64,000 bases of DNA from Brettanomyces bruxellensis (lineage: Eukaryota; Ascomycota; Pichiomycetes; Pichiales; Pichiaceae), in the NCBI RefSeq assembly GCF_011074885.1, contig NC_054686.1:620001-684000 (forward strand), given 5' to 3'. Of this stretch, positions 50,270 through 59,799 are shown piece by piece. The first letter of the stretch is position 1, and each line of letters begins with the position of its first letter. The position numbers were made by a program, and so were the translations under genes. The notes under the pieces are model-generated. The model was not told the origin of the DNA and searched no databases. It worked only from the letters and a program-made list of their open reading frames with translations.

Positions 50270-51322
50270 AGTGAAAAGATCGGAAAAGATGCTTGAATTT
50301 TTGGAATTGATTTTCTCGGGATTTTTCTCCCCTGTGTAATTGGGCTATGGGACGGATTTTAATCATCTTCCCCACAAAATTTTATATGTTGAGAGAAAAA
50401 GCCGTTCGTTCTTTTTTGCCAGTGATAGCTAATCAATTAATGATAATAGTAGTATACACTATGAAAATAGTTATTTTAACCATTTATTATACTAAAGGTA
50501 TGAAAGCGTGCATTCGATCGTAGTTGGTCTTTCTGCTCAAACCTATTTTTTAGTATATTGTTTGCGAATGATTCTAAACTAATTTTACGATTTATTCAGT
50601 CAGGCCAGTTCGGCTATATTCATTCAACCAGTAATTACGTATCATTATTTGTAATTAACAGCAGTTCTTTCTACTATACGTATAATGATTGATTACTTAG
50701 TCGGGGTCTTCATTTGTGCTTGCTCCCTTTTAAAATTTCGATGGCCAAAATGCATACCAGAACAAAATCTCACGTATTTTGAACAGAAATGCACAATATT
50801 ATACTTTTTTATGCCATCGATAGGGAACGGTGGGTGCTTCACATACATAAATTGGAAATTGTATAACAAGGCTTTTTATCCTACGAGATGAAAAGTGTTG
50901 ATTAACATATTAAAAGTGGCCAGAATATGGCAGAAACTTATATATAAGTGATACATGAATCTGTATCGGTACGCAAATGCATAAATGAAATATGAAATAC
51001 AAATATTTTAAGGATTCCCAGTAATATGGTAATATTATCTATCGGCACAGGTTTAACAAATCGGTATACATTTCTGAGAATATAATTGTATGCGTAGACT
51101 TCTGGCATGGGTTACCGACGGGTCGATTTTGCTTTTCTTCTCGAACTATGACGCTCATCTACTATTATTTTTTTTGGTGCAACTCCTCGAACAACTAGAT
51201 AGTAATAACGGTGGCGTTAACATTTCGAGTAAAATAATATAATACATCAACTTTTGCGATTGTCCTGATCCTATCTGATAAATACGGATATATAATATTT
51301 TTTAGAGTCATGCCGATACATT
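50270..51322. promoter_or_regulatory. Divergent intergenic region upstream of RAD4
   Basis: 1.05 kb of AT-rich sequence without a clear gene. A 68-codon frame (50685-50891) has no family resemblance. No obvious damage-response motif was identified by eye. Confidence 0.35.
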
Positions 51323-51333
51323 ATGCAATCTGA
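51310..51333 (+). promoter_or_regulatory. Seven-codon uORF overlapping the RAD4 start
   Basis: An ATG at 51310 opens a seven-codon frame ending in TGA at 51331-51333, overlapping the RAD4 ATG at 51323 in a different frame. It could reduce translation of RAD4 if the mRNA starts upstream. Confidence 0.3.
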
Positions 51334-54300
51334 TGTCCCAAGTCAATATAGGGATCTTTTAAAGCAAGCAATAAGGGAAGGTTCGGTTACTATAAATAAT
51401 GAACGTCCGTTAAAGAACGAAAGAAGCACAAAAGTGCTAGTCCAGATATTGTGCCTACGAATACAGCCAGTAAATTACCTTCAAAAAAGGATTTTACGAA
51501 TAAGGGTGGAAAGCTCGAGGTGATATCATTATCTTCAGGTGAAGAATTGTCTAATCAAGAAGGAAACACTACGGAAGTTGATTCGAAAAATGAAAAAGAT
51601 AAGATAAGCTCTGAATCAAATAAAATTCATAGTGAAGATAAGAATGATGATTATACCGGCAATAATGGAGATGATGAAAAGGATGTCTACGACGAAGAAG
51701 AGGATGATGATGAAGAGGATGAAGATTACGATTCGGACGAATTCGAAGATGTTGATCTTGAACATGCCCCTGATTTGCCAGAATCAGCACTTCCCGATTA
51801 TCAAAGTGAAAGGAAAGAGATTAATATTCCTTTAAAGATAAATAAAAGAAAGAAAAAGCGGCAAACCATCGTCTCTCGACAGGAGAGGCAATTCAGAAAG
51901 CAGATTCATGTACTTTATTTATTTACGATGGTAGCCCACGGGGTGTCTAGGAATTCATGGTGCTCGGACCCAAAATTGCTAAAAGAGATTAAAAAAGGGA
52001 TCCCAAATAACATAAGAAAGCAGTACTTGGAGTATTTAACACATCGAAAACTAGAAAAGGCTACAGTTTCATCGAAGACTAGAAGGCTATTGGATATTTT
52101 AAGACAACTAATGATATATTGGTATAAGTCATGGACTATAAACGAAAACGCACCTACAATTTATAAAAGATCATGGGATGAATTGGATGCTGCAGTTTCT
52201 CGGCAAAGAATGTCCAAAAGAAAGTTCATAAAGGCAGTAAAAAGACATACAGGATCTAGAGATATAGCAGCTCAAGGATTTGTTTCTCTTTTAAGATCCA
52301 TCGGTATACAAGCAAGGCTTATATTCTCTCTACAGCCGCCTGATTTTACTAACCTATCTCAGGTTACGTCAATTGCCAAAAAGCATAATAGAAAAATTGT
52401 AAAAATAGAGGAAAAGATACAGAGAGAGTCAGAGAATCATAAGAATAAGCGAGTAGCAGCAATATCTCAAGGGGATCGCCTTTTGAATAACTTGAGAGTT
52501 CATCGCAGTGCGAAAACAAGATATCGGTCCGCTGATGATATTGAAGAAAACGAATTTGAAGAGTTATTTCCGGTGTTTTGGTGTGAAGTATGGGATAAGG
52601 ATGCGAAACGATTCATTACTGTCGATCCAATTGTCAAAAAGACCATCGAGATCGTAAAGACAAAATCAGTATTGGAACCACCAACAACATCTGAGCATAA
52701 CAATGCCTATTACGTCTTGGGATATGATAGACTAGGTGGTGTACGAGATATCACAAGGCGATACACTGAGCATTACAATGCAAAAGTGAGGAAGAAGCGT
52801 ATAACTCGTGATGATGATGGCAATGATTGGTATAATTCATTACTGAAGGGAGCATGTACAATAAGAAGAAATAATCAGAACAGAATAGACAAATTTGAAG
52901 AACTGGAATTTGAAGAGCGATCATTAAGAGAGGGTATGCCCAATTCAATTCAGGATTTTAAGAATCACCCAATATACGTATTAGAGAGCCAACTAAAGGC
53001 TAACGAGGTTCTCCGTCCAAGAATATCTTGCGGCAGCATAAGGAAAAAGAACAAATATAACAAGACTGGAGAGCTAGTTCCAGTTTACAAAAGATCGAAC
53101 GTCCAAATTGTTCGATCTGCCAAGGCTTGGTATATGCGAGGTAGAGTTTTAAAAATAGGTGAAAGACCAATGAAGTCTAGGAAGAAAAGCAAATTTGTAA
53201 TTTCAAAGGATCCAGATAACTATAACGGTTCGGATGCTGGAGAAGATGAAGATGATGTGGTGAGGTTGTATGCGGAAAGTCAAACTAAGAAATTTGTACC
53301 ACCGGCAATAGTCGGGGGCGAAATTCCTCGAAATGCATTTGGAAATATTGACGTTTATCGACCTTGGATGATTCCAGAAGGTTGCATTCATATATCGGAC
53401 GATAGGGCAGAAAGAGCGGCAAAGATTATGGGAATTACTTTTGTTCCAGCTGCAGTAGGATTTGATTTTGATGGTGGATCAAAGGGAGGGGGATCCCGGG
53501 CCACGGTAAAAATACAGGGAGTTGTCACTTTTAAAGAATACGAGCCTGCCGTAAAGTTAATATGTCAAGGGCTTCAAGAATACGATGAGGAAAAAAGTAG
53601 AAGAAGAACACAACTTATCGCATTTAGAGCTTGGAAGATTCTTTTCAAGAAAATGGATATTATCAACCGTCTCAACATAGAGCATGGCAAAGTTTCAGAA
53701 CAGAAAGACAAGAATAAACAGCTTACTGACAATTTGGATTCATCTGACGAGAATGAACAAGGAGACGAACGTAACGAAAGTGATGAAGGTGGCTTTATTC
53801 TTGGAGATGCGCAGAATGTAGATGAGAATATGTATTTTGGAGATCAGAATGATGACATTGGAGATGTCAGTGATAGCGAATTTGAGAATGATGAAGACGA
53901 GGAGGCTGAAACTGACGGAGAAAACACGGAAGAGGTGGCAGAAGAACCATCAAAAAATGCTTCTTTGGAAAAAACTACTGACAATGATGAAAACATAGAT
54001 TCTGAAAAGCATGTGACCGGAGACATGGATCAGAATTCTGAAAATTCTGATGATCATGTGCCAGACAACGTGAATCAGACACAGGGTGACTACGAAGATT
54101 TTATGAACAAAATAGGACTAAATTCGGTAAGCAGTGGAGAAAACGAAGGGGATGGCGGATTTGTCATTGATGATACAAATAAATTAAACTTACCTGAAGA
54201 AAATGTGAAATTGGATGAGATTATAGAAGAGAGAGACCAGGAAGATCAGTTGCCAAGGAGTAATGATGTAGTTGATAATTGCCCAGAAACGGAAAGCAAC

Positions 54301-54858
54301 GAAAAATTATCCGGAAATCAGGAACCTGATTATAACAAAAATACTGATGGTAATGATGAGTATGAAACTTTTATGCATACCATAGGACTTGATAAATCAT
54401 CCGAAAAATCGGAAGATAATTCTGAAGGAGAGCCAATTTCATCACCAGAACAGGATGATAAGAAGCCTATGGATGAAGACGATGCTTTTATACAAGATCT
54501 GTCTAAGGATTTGGCAGGATATACAGATAATCTGAGCGCATATACAAACGAGAAGAAACATCAAAAGGAGACGACGCAGGATACAGAGAAATTAAAAATT
54601 GAAGGGAGTGTTGGTTTAAAGAATCCTGATCTGGCCGCTACAGATGACGACGTGATTTATATGAGTGAACGCAAAGATGTTTCATTAAGCTCCACTGAAA
54701 GCCAAAATGTCACAACTATGAACCCTCAAAGTATGAATTCAAATGAAAAATCACCTATTGAGATATCCAGCGACTCAAGCGCCGAAATTATTGATCTTGA
54801 TGATGGCAACTCAGGTGAAGATGATGGGTACGAATTTGAATATAGTGATTCAATGTGA
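51323..54858 (+). CDS. RAD4: Nucleotide excision repair damage sensor Rad4 (XPC), with a 5' frame break
   Basis: The main frame (open from 51403 to 54858) encodes a transglutaminase-like fold and BHD domains: FWCEVWDKDAKRFITVDP, YVLGYDRLGGVRDITRRY, HPIYVLESQL, WYMRGRVLKIGERP and NAFGNIDVYRPWMIPEG. These are close to S. cerevisiae Rad4, which with Rad23 recognises helix-distorting lesions. An acidic Tfb1/TFIIH-binding motif (DEFEDV at 51736-51753) is present. The main frame has no ATG before the folded domain. The expected N-terminus (MQSDVPSQYRDLLKQAIREG, like MNEDLPKEYFELIRKALNE) lies in another frame at 51323. A missing base, an unusual 65-base intron (51381-51445, poor donor) or a true lesion could explain this. 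The long acidic C-terminal half is family-typical but extended. Rad34 is the alternative paralog; synteny with SPT2 and GCG1 favours Rad4. Confidence 0.88.
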
Positions 54859-54980
54859 TTCGTTTGCATTATATAAACTTTACTACATAAAAAAGCTGTT
54901 TAATTAGTACGATCATAACTAATATATTTTCGTAGAATTATAATTTATAGTAAAGTAACAGAGTATCATCCAGAAGGTAC

Positions 54981-56225
54981 TTAGTGGCTCATCTGCCTCT
55001 TTTTCTTTTTCTGCTTTTCCAGTCTGTGTCTTTCCAGAATAGCAGCTTCTTTTCTATCATCAAGCTTTGCCTGCCTTAAGGTACGCTCCTCCTCGTCCAA
55101 AACCTCTGCACCAGTAGCCTCCATATCATCATCATCCTCGTCCACATCTTCATACGAGTCATATCCATAATCACGTCTTCTTTTCCTTCCTCTGTTGAAT
55201 ATTGACCATATTTCATCCCGGTCATATCCATCTCTTTTGATGGCAGCTCTATGTCTATATTCCTTAGCAGCACGATCATCATCTTCATCATCCACGATAA
55301 AGTCATCCAAATCATCATCTAGACGGCGATGCCTTGAAGAAACATCCTCATCATAGCTACCATCATCATCATCCGAATCTGTCGCATCAATTCCATATTT
55401 ATCCGTGTGCTTTTCTTCCTTTCTGGTTTGAAAAGACTGAACTGGACGAGAAGTGCGGGTTGCGCGTTTAACTTTCTCTCTTGCTTTCTGCTTTGTCTTT
55501 CTTCTGGACAGCTTTTCTAGAAGCTCCTTCGATGGTCTTCCCGAAAATGAACTATGCAATTGTAATTGTGGCCGTGCCCTGCGAATCTCTTTAACATTTT
55601 GAGGCCTCCTATGTGCAACGTATGCTTCTTTATGCATACCAATTTCTCGCTTAACATGCTGTACTGTAGGATGAGGCATTTCCTTCATCTCATCGGCCTT
55701 CTTCATTAATTCCTTGAATGTCATTTTTGGTCCAACTGCCGTGACTTTGAGTGGCTTGATGGCCTCTACTGCACGATTACGCCTACTGGTTGAACGCTTT
55801 GGTCTTGTTGCTTTTCCTGACGATGTTGCACGTGATCTTGCTGACACATGATTTTTCAATCTGCCTTGAATCGATGGTCTCGAACCAGAGGTAGCAGATC
55901 TTCTCGTAACTTTCTTGCCATACTTTGCATCTTTGATAGCCTGTAAACGTTCTCTTTCTTTCCTTCTTGCAGCTTTTAAACGTTCAACAGCAGGATCTGG
56001 ACGATAATCTCGATGCAAACTTTCAAATTTCAGTCCCACATTTCTCGTGGGGCCACCAGTCTCCCACTTGGTGACATTATCAGATTTTCGAACTGGTTGC
56101 GTTCGGCTTTTGGCGTTTTTCTTGTTTAAACTGTGCAATCCAATGAACTTCTTCTCTTCCTTTTTTAATTTGTCTTCAAGCTTCTTGTCTTTTGTAATTT
56201 CAGCTAGCAACGACGAGAAGCTCAT
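54981..56225 (-). CDS. SPT2: Histone chaperone Spt2
   Basis: This 414-residue, highly charged protein has the N-terminal MSFSSLLAEI and the C-terminal Spt2 domain: YDRDEIWSIFNRGRKRR followed by acidic stretches and a coiled basic end. The Spt2 domain binds H3-H4 and helps recycle histones during transcription. The centre is basic and Arg/Ser-rich. The frame begins one codon earlier with GTG; the ATG at 56225 is the start. It is tail-to-tail with RAD4, its neighbour in S. cerevisiae (YER161C-162C). Confidence 0.93.
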   Translation of the reverse strand: MSFSSLLAEITKDKKLEDKLKKEEKKFIGLHSLNKKNAKSRTQPVRKSDNVTKWETGGPTRNVGLKFESLHRDYRPDPAVERLKAARRKERERLQAIKDAKYGKKVTRRSATSGSRPSIQGRLKNHVSARSRATSSGKATRPKRSTSRRNRAVEAIKPLKVTAVGPKMTFKELMKKADEMKEMPHPTVQHVKREIGMHKEAYVAHRRPQNVKEIRRARPQLQLHSSFSGRPSKELLEKLSRRKTKQKAREKVKRATRTSRPVQSFQTRKEEKHTDKYGIDATDSDDDDGSYDEDVSSRHRRLDDDLDDFIVDDEDDDRAAKEYRHRAAIKRDGYDRDEIWSIFNRGRKRRRDYGYDSYEDVDEDDDDMEATGAEVLDEEERTLRQAKLDDRKEAAILERHRLEKQKKKKRQMSH

Positions 56226-56881
56226 CACCTTTGAAAGTTGGATTCGATTAATCAGTTTCCTATAAATATAATGCGATACTTACAACGAACCCAAAGATAT
56301 TTTGGATGCGGGCAACAGGCTAGCACTGACTTTATTGTGGTGAAAATACATGTGCTTATTTAGAGTTGACGTATGCCTTTTTTTTTTCTAGCCACCGGAT
56401 TCGTGGCCGAACCGCCATTTTAAAATCCAAAAAAAAATGTACATCGTCGATCGACGCCATGCAAATATAACGTGCTATCGACACTTTTCTACATAATGCT
56501 ATTAATACAAACGACTCACAAACACATTTGCATACCCCTTAGATGAACAAGAAGAAGCTACGCCAAACTATAACAACTGCCTTATTATATTGACTTCTAT
56601 ACAACCATTATTTCTGGACCCTGACTTGTATACCGCTCAACAGCATATACTTATTGCATAACAGTAAATTCAATCCGGACGTAGCAAAAGGCAATAATCA
56701 ATGACTAATGGTTTTCACTAAACAAAACTTCAAAAATTTACTTCCAATGTTTAATAAGAAATAAAGATGTGAAAAGTGAATGGTTCAACACAAAAGTTGT
56801 TCAACAAGTTGAGTGTAGCACTTTCTTGAAAATTATTTCCTTTCGCACGCATATAACCAAATTTTTTAGCCATATAATTGC
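56226..56881. promoter_or_regulatory. SPT2 promoter and SSS1 3' region
   Basis: 656 bases between two minus-strand genes. Short T9/A9 runs occur at 56380-56389 and 56430-56438, near the SPT2 start side. No other gene or RNA is evident. Confidence 0.35.
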
Positions 56882-57082
56882 TTACACAATTAAGTACCTG
56901 ATTGGGATGTGAATCAACTTGATGAGATATCCAACAACACCCATCATAAGGAAACCGATTCCAACGGCCCTCACTAACTGCAAATATTCCTTCTGAGATG
57001 GCTTCTTGCACTTGTGAATGAACTGTATGCCCTGCTTAACAAACAGAACAGGTGCATTTGTGAATTTCTCCTTTCTAGCCAT
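56882..57082 (-). CDS. SSS1: Sec61 translocon gamma subunit Sss1
   Basis: This 66-residue tail-anchored protein matches Sss1/SEC61G: FVKQGIQFIHKCKKPSQKEY, then the membrane segment VRAVGIGFLMMGVVGYLIKLIHIPIRYLIV, with the conserved KLIHIPI end. It clamps the Sec61 channel in the ER membrane. S. cerevisiae Sss1 has 80 residues; the difference is at the N-terminus. RRP1 and SLU7 follow, the same order as YDR086C-088C. Confidence 0.97.
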   Translation of the reverse strand: MARKEKFTNAPVLFVKQGIQFIHKCKKPSQKEYLQLVRAVGIGFLMMGVVGYLIKLIHIPIRYLIV

Positions 57083-57432
57083 TTTGTATGTTTTGACTTC
57101 GAGTTTTAGTGATCGGGAACTGACTTTATTACAATCAGTGTTCTGACAGGAAGGAAGAAAAATCTCACGAACACTTCAATTTAACACTCTGTTGTCGTTC
57201 GCGATTCGTGAAGTCTGAAAACATTTTTTTCATCGAGTTCGCAACATTTCGACTTTCCTAAGTCGATTACAGTCGATTGTCCACAACTGCCATATATTCA
57301 GGAGGAATCTAAGGTACAAACATACGGTATACTGAAACATGCTTTATTGCTGCATTCTTACATAACTATGTGGAACCTTATAGCATCAATAATCTAATCT
57401 ATTATATATATCATAAAGAGCAAAAATAGCAG
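57083..57432. promoter_or_regulatory. SSS1 promoter and RRP1 3' region
   Basis: 350 bases. Short T-rich stretches lie upstream of SSS1, and TATATATA (57403-57410) lies just past the RRP1 stop as a likely terminator element. No gene is seen. Confidence 0.35.
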
Positions 57433-58242
57433 TTAAAATCCGTGCCATTCTTCGTCTTCCTCATTTAATTTTTTCTCGCTTTCATCCTTCTCTCCAATGT
57501 ATTTAGAACCATCAATTCCCCACTCTTCAAGTCTTTCTTCTTCAAAGACATTCTCAACGATTCTTTTCTTAAGTCCCTTTTGAGGAGCTTTATTATATAG
57601 ATTAACCATTGGTTCTAGAAGCTTGTCAATTGGCGCTTTGGCTATGATTTCTCTTTTTTTCTGTCGCACTTCCTCTTCGTTGGTATCTTTCACTGTGTCT
57701 TCATCACTATCCTCTAGATCCTCAAATAAAACTTCTTCGATTTCGTCAAGCCACACATCGACGATATGGAAAACAATAACACCGGCATATTTCACATCAC
57801 CGCTTAGAATACCGTTCTCCAATGCAGATAAATATCTGCACAGAAGTTTTTCCTCAAATTTGGACTGCTTTAGCATTTCAAAGCATTCTTTTACCACATA
57901 CCTCATCAACAACAAGTACTTGTCCACTCTCCATTTATCAACTTTAGACCATTCTTGTGACATGATATACCAAAATGCAGAGACAAATGCCGGAAACTTC
58001 TCTTCAGGCATACATTGAGAGAACAATTGAGACATCTTTGTAGCCAAACGTTTCTGTGGTAGTGGCCTATCACTAAACCACATCGTGTAAAATAACCCCT
58101 TCCATAGCTTCTCCAGTTCTAACTTATTTAAGCTTTCGGCATGCGATTCTGATGAAAGATACTGCTTCAAGACTTTAAAAGCCCTTTCACGGGTTCTCCT
58201 ATCATTGGATGCTAACTTCCGAACAAAAGCGTTAGTCTTCAT
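57433..58242 (-). CDS. RRP1: Pre-60S ribosome assembly protein Rrp1 (Nop52 family)
   Basis: This 269-residue nucleolar protein has the Nop52/Rrp1 fold of alpha-helical repeats: FVRKLASNDRRTRERAFKVL, then LEKLWKGLFYTMWFSDRPLPQ, FWYIMSQEWSKVDKWRVDKYLLLMR and an acidic C-terminus. Rrp1 acts in early 60S assembly and ITS1/27S processing. Length fits (278 in S. cerevisiae). The promoter has an RRPE site. It is divergent from SLU7. Confidence 0.95.
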   Translation of the reverse strand: MKTNAFVRKLASNDRRTRERAFKVLKQYLSSESHAESLNKLELEKLWKGLFYTMWFSDRPLPQKRLATKMSQLFSQCMPEEKFPAFVSAFWYIMSQEWSKVDKWRVDKYLLLMRYVVKECFEMLKQSKFEEKLLCRYLSALENGILSGDVKYAGVIVFHIVDVWLDEIEEVLFEDLEDSDEDTVKDTNEEEVRQKKREIIAKAPIDKLLEPMVNLYNKAPQKGLKKRIVENVFEEERLEEWGIDGSKYIGEKDESEKKLNEEDEEWHGF

Positions 58243-58360
58243 TTCTGTATGATTGTTATTCGGAAAATGTATGTCTTATGGAGTGCTGATGCAACCTAAG
58301 TAAGGATCCATCTGGTTATGTTTAGAGATAAAATTTTTCAGATCGCATGAAATAATAGAG

Positions 58361-58392
<32 letters not shown>

Positions 58393-58514
58393 CGAACTAT
58401 ACAAACATTTCTTCTCTTATAGCGTATTGGACTGCGGTTATAAGTGGATAGATCAGGGATAGGTTCTTTAAATAATACATCAATAGTAGAAAGTATCACA
58501 ATTAGTGTTTAGTA
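58243..58514. promoter_or_regulatory. Divergent RRP1/SLU7 promoter with RRPE and A29 tract
   Basis: The 272-base gap has AAAATTTTTCA at 58330-58340, read from RRP1 as TGAAAAATTTT, an exact RRPE about 90 bases before its ATG. An A29 run (58363-58391) lies between this and SLU7, the longest homopolymer in the window. Confidence 0.5.
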
Positions 58515-59735
58515 ATGCCACAAAAGAACTTCAGGGATGCAAAGGAACACGAAATCAAGTACGATGCAAGTGGCAATAGGATAAATGATTATGTGCCCGC
58601 ATACATTACCAAAAGGCCATGGTATTATAATTCCGAAGCGCTGAAAGATAATTCAAATTCTCGAAAGAGAAATCTCATTGAAGAACTTGAGAAGGAAACA
58701 ACAAAGGAAAGATTCAAACACCAAAGGATTGACCCTGACGCGGAAATTTTACCGAATAATTTACCAAAGAAAGGAAAAGGTATCGTGGATCATGTTGAAA
58801 CTGCTAAAACTTTGGAGGACCAATCAGGTGTCTCCAAAGAGAAAGAGATGACCGGTGGATCAATTGAAAAAAATAGAAATCAACCATTTAGGTCACACAT
58901 ACAGTCAAGCGGTAAAGTCATATGTAAAAATTGTGGTAGTAGAAGGCATCGCACAAGAGATTGCCTCGAGAAGCCAAAAAAGATCAGATTTAAATTTCGA
59001 ACGCATAGTAATGGAGGACAAACAAATGCTGATGGATTTCTGGTTAGAATGGATACCAATAACTATGATGAAAAAAGAGATAGGTGGCATGGATACGATC
59101 CGAGTAAAGATTACAGCGGGCAATTGGAACAAATGGAGCAGAAAGCCAAAACACTCGAGGATAAATATAAAAGTGATTTGGAAAATCAGGAGGATCATAA
59201 AACAAATACGTTTGAAGAGGATGAGATCGAGGAAATGTTAGACTTGGGTCTAGTGGATGATGTTGAAGAGCTCAGAAGAAAGAATAGTGATGATAAAGGT
59301 TCGTCAACATTGTTGATGCAGCATAACCCTCTAGCTCTCGATAATGGTGCCAGAGTTCCTGTGAGATCTTTGGATGATAAGCCTCAATACTTAAAGGTGA
59401 TAAAAACTGGTGAGGAATTGCGTTTCAATCCGAAATCAAGGGTGTACAAGGACTTGAAAAAGGGCTATTTAAATGGACGTGGTCAGTTTGTGCCTTATCT
59501 GAATGGTGAAGCGGCACAATTTGAGAAAATGAAAACGTTTACACATGGAGTACAGAAGAACAGAGAAGAAAAGTGGGAAAATGGTGAAATTGAATCGGTC
59601 ACAGATCTACATTTTGCTGCAGAAGCTTCTCCAACTGCTGTAATGCTTGCAGCAAAAAAGAAAGAAGAAGAGGTAAGTGAAATGCGTGAAAAGAGGAGAA
59701 AGGAATTACTTTTGAAATACGGTGCTCTTGATTAA
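58515..59735 (+). CDS. SLU7: Second-step pre-mRNA splicing factor Slu7
   Basis: This 406-residue protein is Slu7, which with Prp18 helps choose the 3' splice site. It has YVPAYITKRPWYYNS near the N-terminus (residues 27-42), a zinc knuckle C137-x2-C140-x4-H145-x4-C150 (CKNCGSRRHRTRDCLEKP), KRDRWHGYDPS and the C-terminal half with QPYLNGEAAQFE-type motifs (FVPYLNGEAAQFEKM). S. cerevisiae Slu7 has 382 residues. It shares a promoter with RRP1. Confidence 0.95.
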   Translation: MPQKNFRDAKEHEIKYDASGNRINDYVPAYITKRPWYYNSEALKDNSNSRKRNLIEELEKETTKERFKHQRIDPDAEILPNNLPKKGKGIVDHVETAKTLEDQSGVSKEKEMTGGSIEKNRNQPFRSHIQSSGKVICKNCGSRRHRTRDCLEKPKKIRFKFRTHSNGGQTNADGFLVRMDTNNYDEKRDRWHGYDPSKDYSGQLEQMEQKAKTLEDKYKSDLENQEDHKTNTFEEDEIEEMLDLGLVDDVEELRRKNSDDKGSSTLLMQHNPLALDNGARVPVRSLDDKPQYLKVIKTGEELRFNPKSRVYKDLKKGYLNGRGQFVPYLNGEAAQFEKMKTFTHGVQKNREEKWENGEIESVTDLHFAAEASPTAVMLAAKKKEEEVSEMREKRRKELLLKYGALD

Positions 59736-59799
59736 TGATGTATTGATGATAATTTATAGATATTGGGCTTTTTTTTTAAATAATGGGTAACATATATAT

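Noticed and set aside
50685..50891. A 68-codon frame in the RAD4 upstream region
   Set aside because: It begins with ATG, but its composition is unremarkable and it matches no known small protein. It could be chance.
51381..51445. A spliceosomal intron as the preferred explanation of the RAD4 frame break
   Set aside because: It preserves frame and has a plausible length, but the donor GTTCGG is far from consensus and no branch site is seen. Kept only as an alternative.
57623..58018. A 131-codon plus-strand frame inside RRP1
   Set aside because: Ser-rich antisense shadow of an acidic/Lys-rich coding region.
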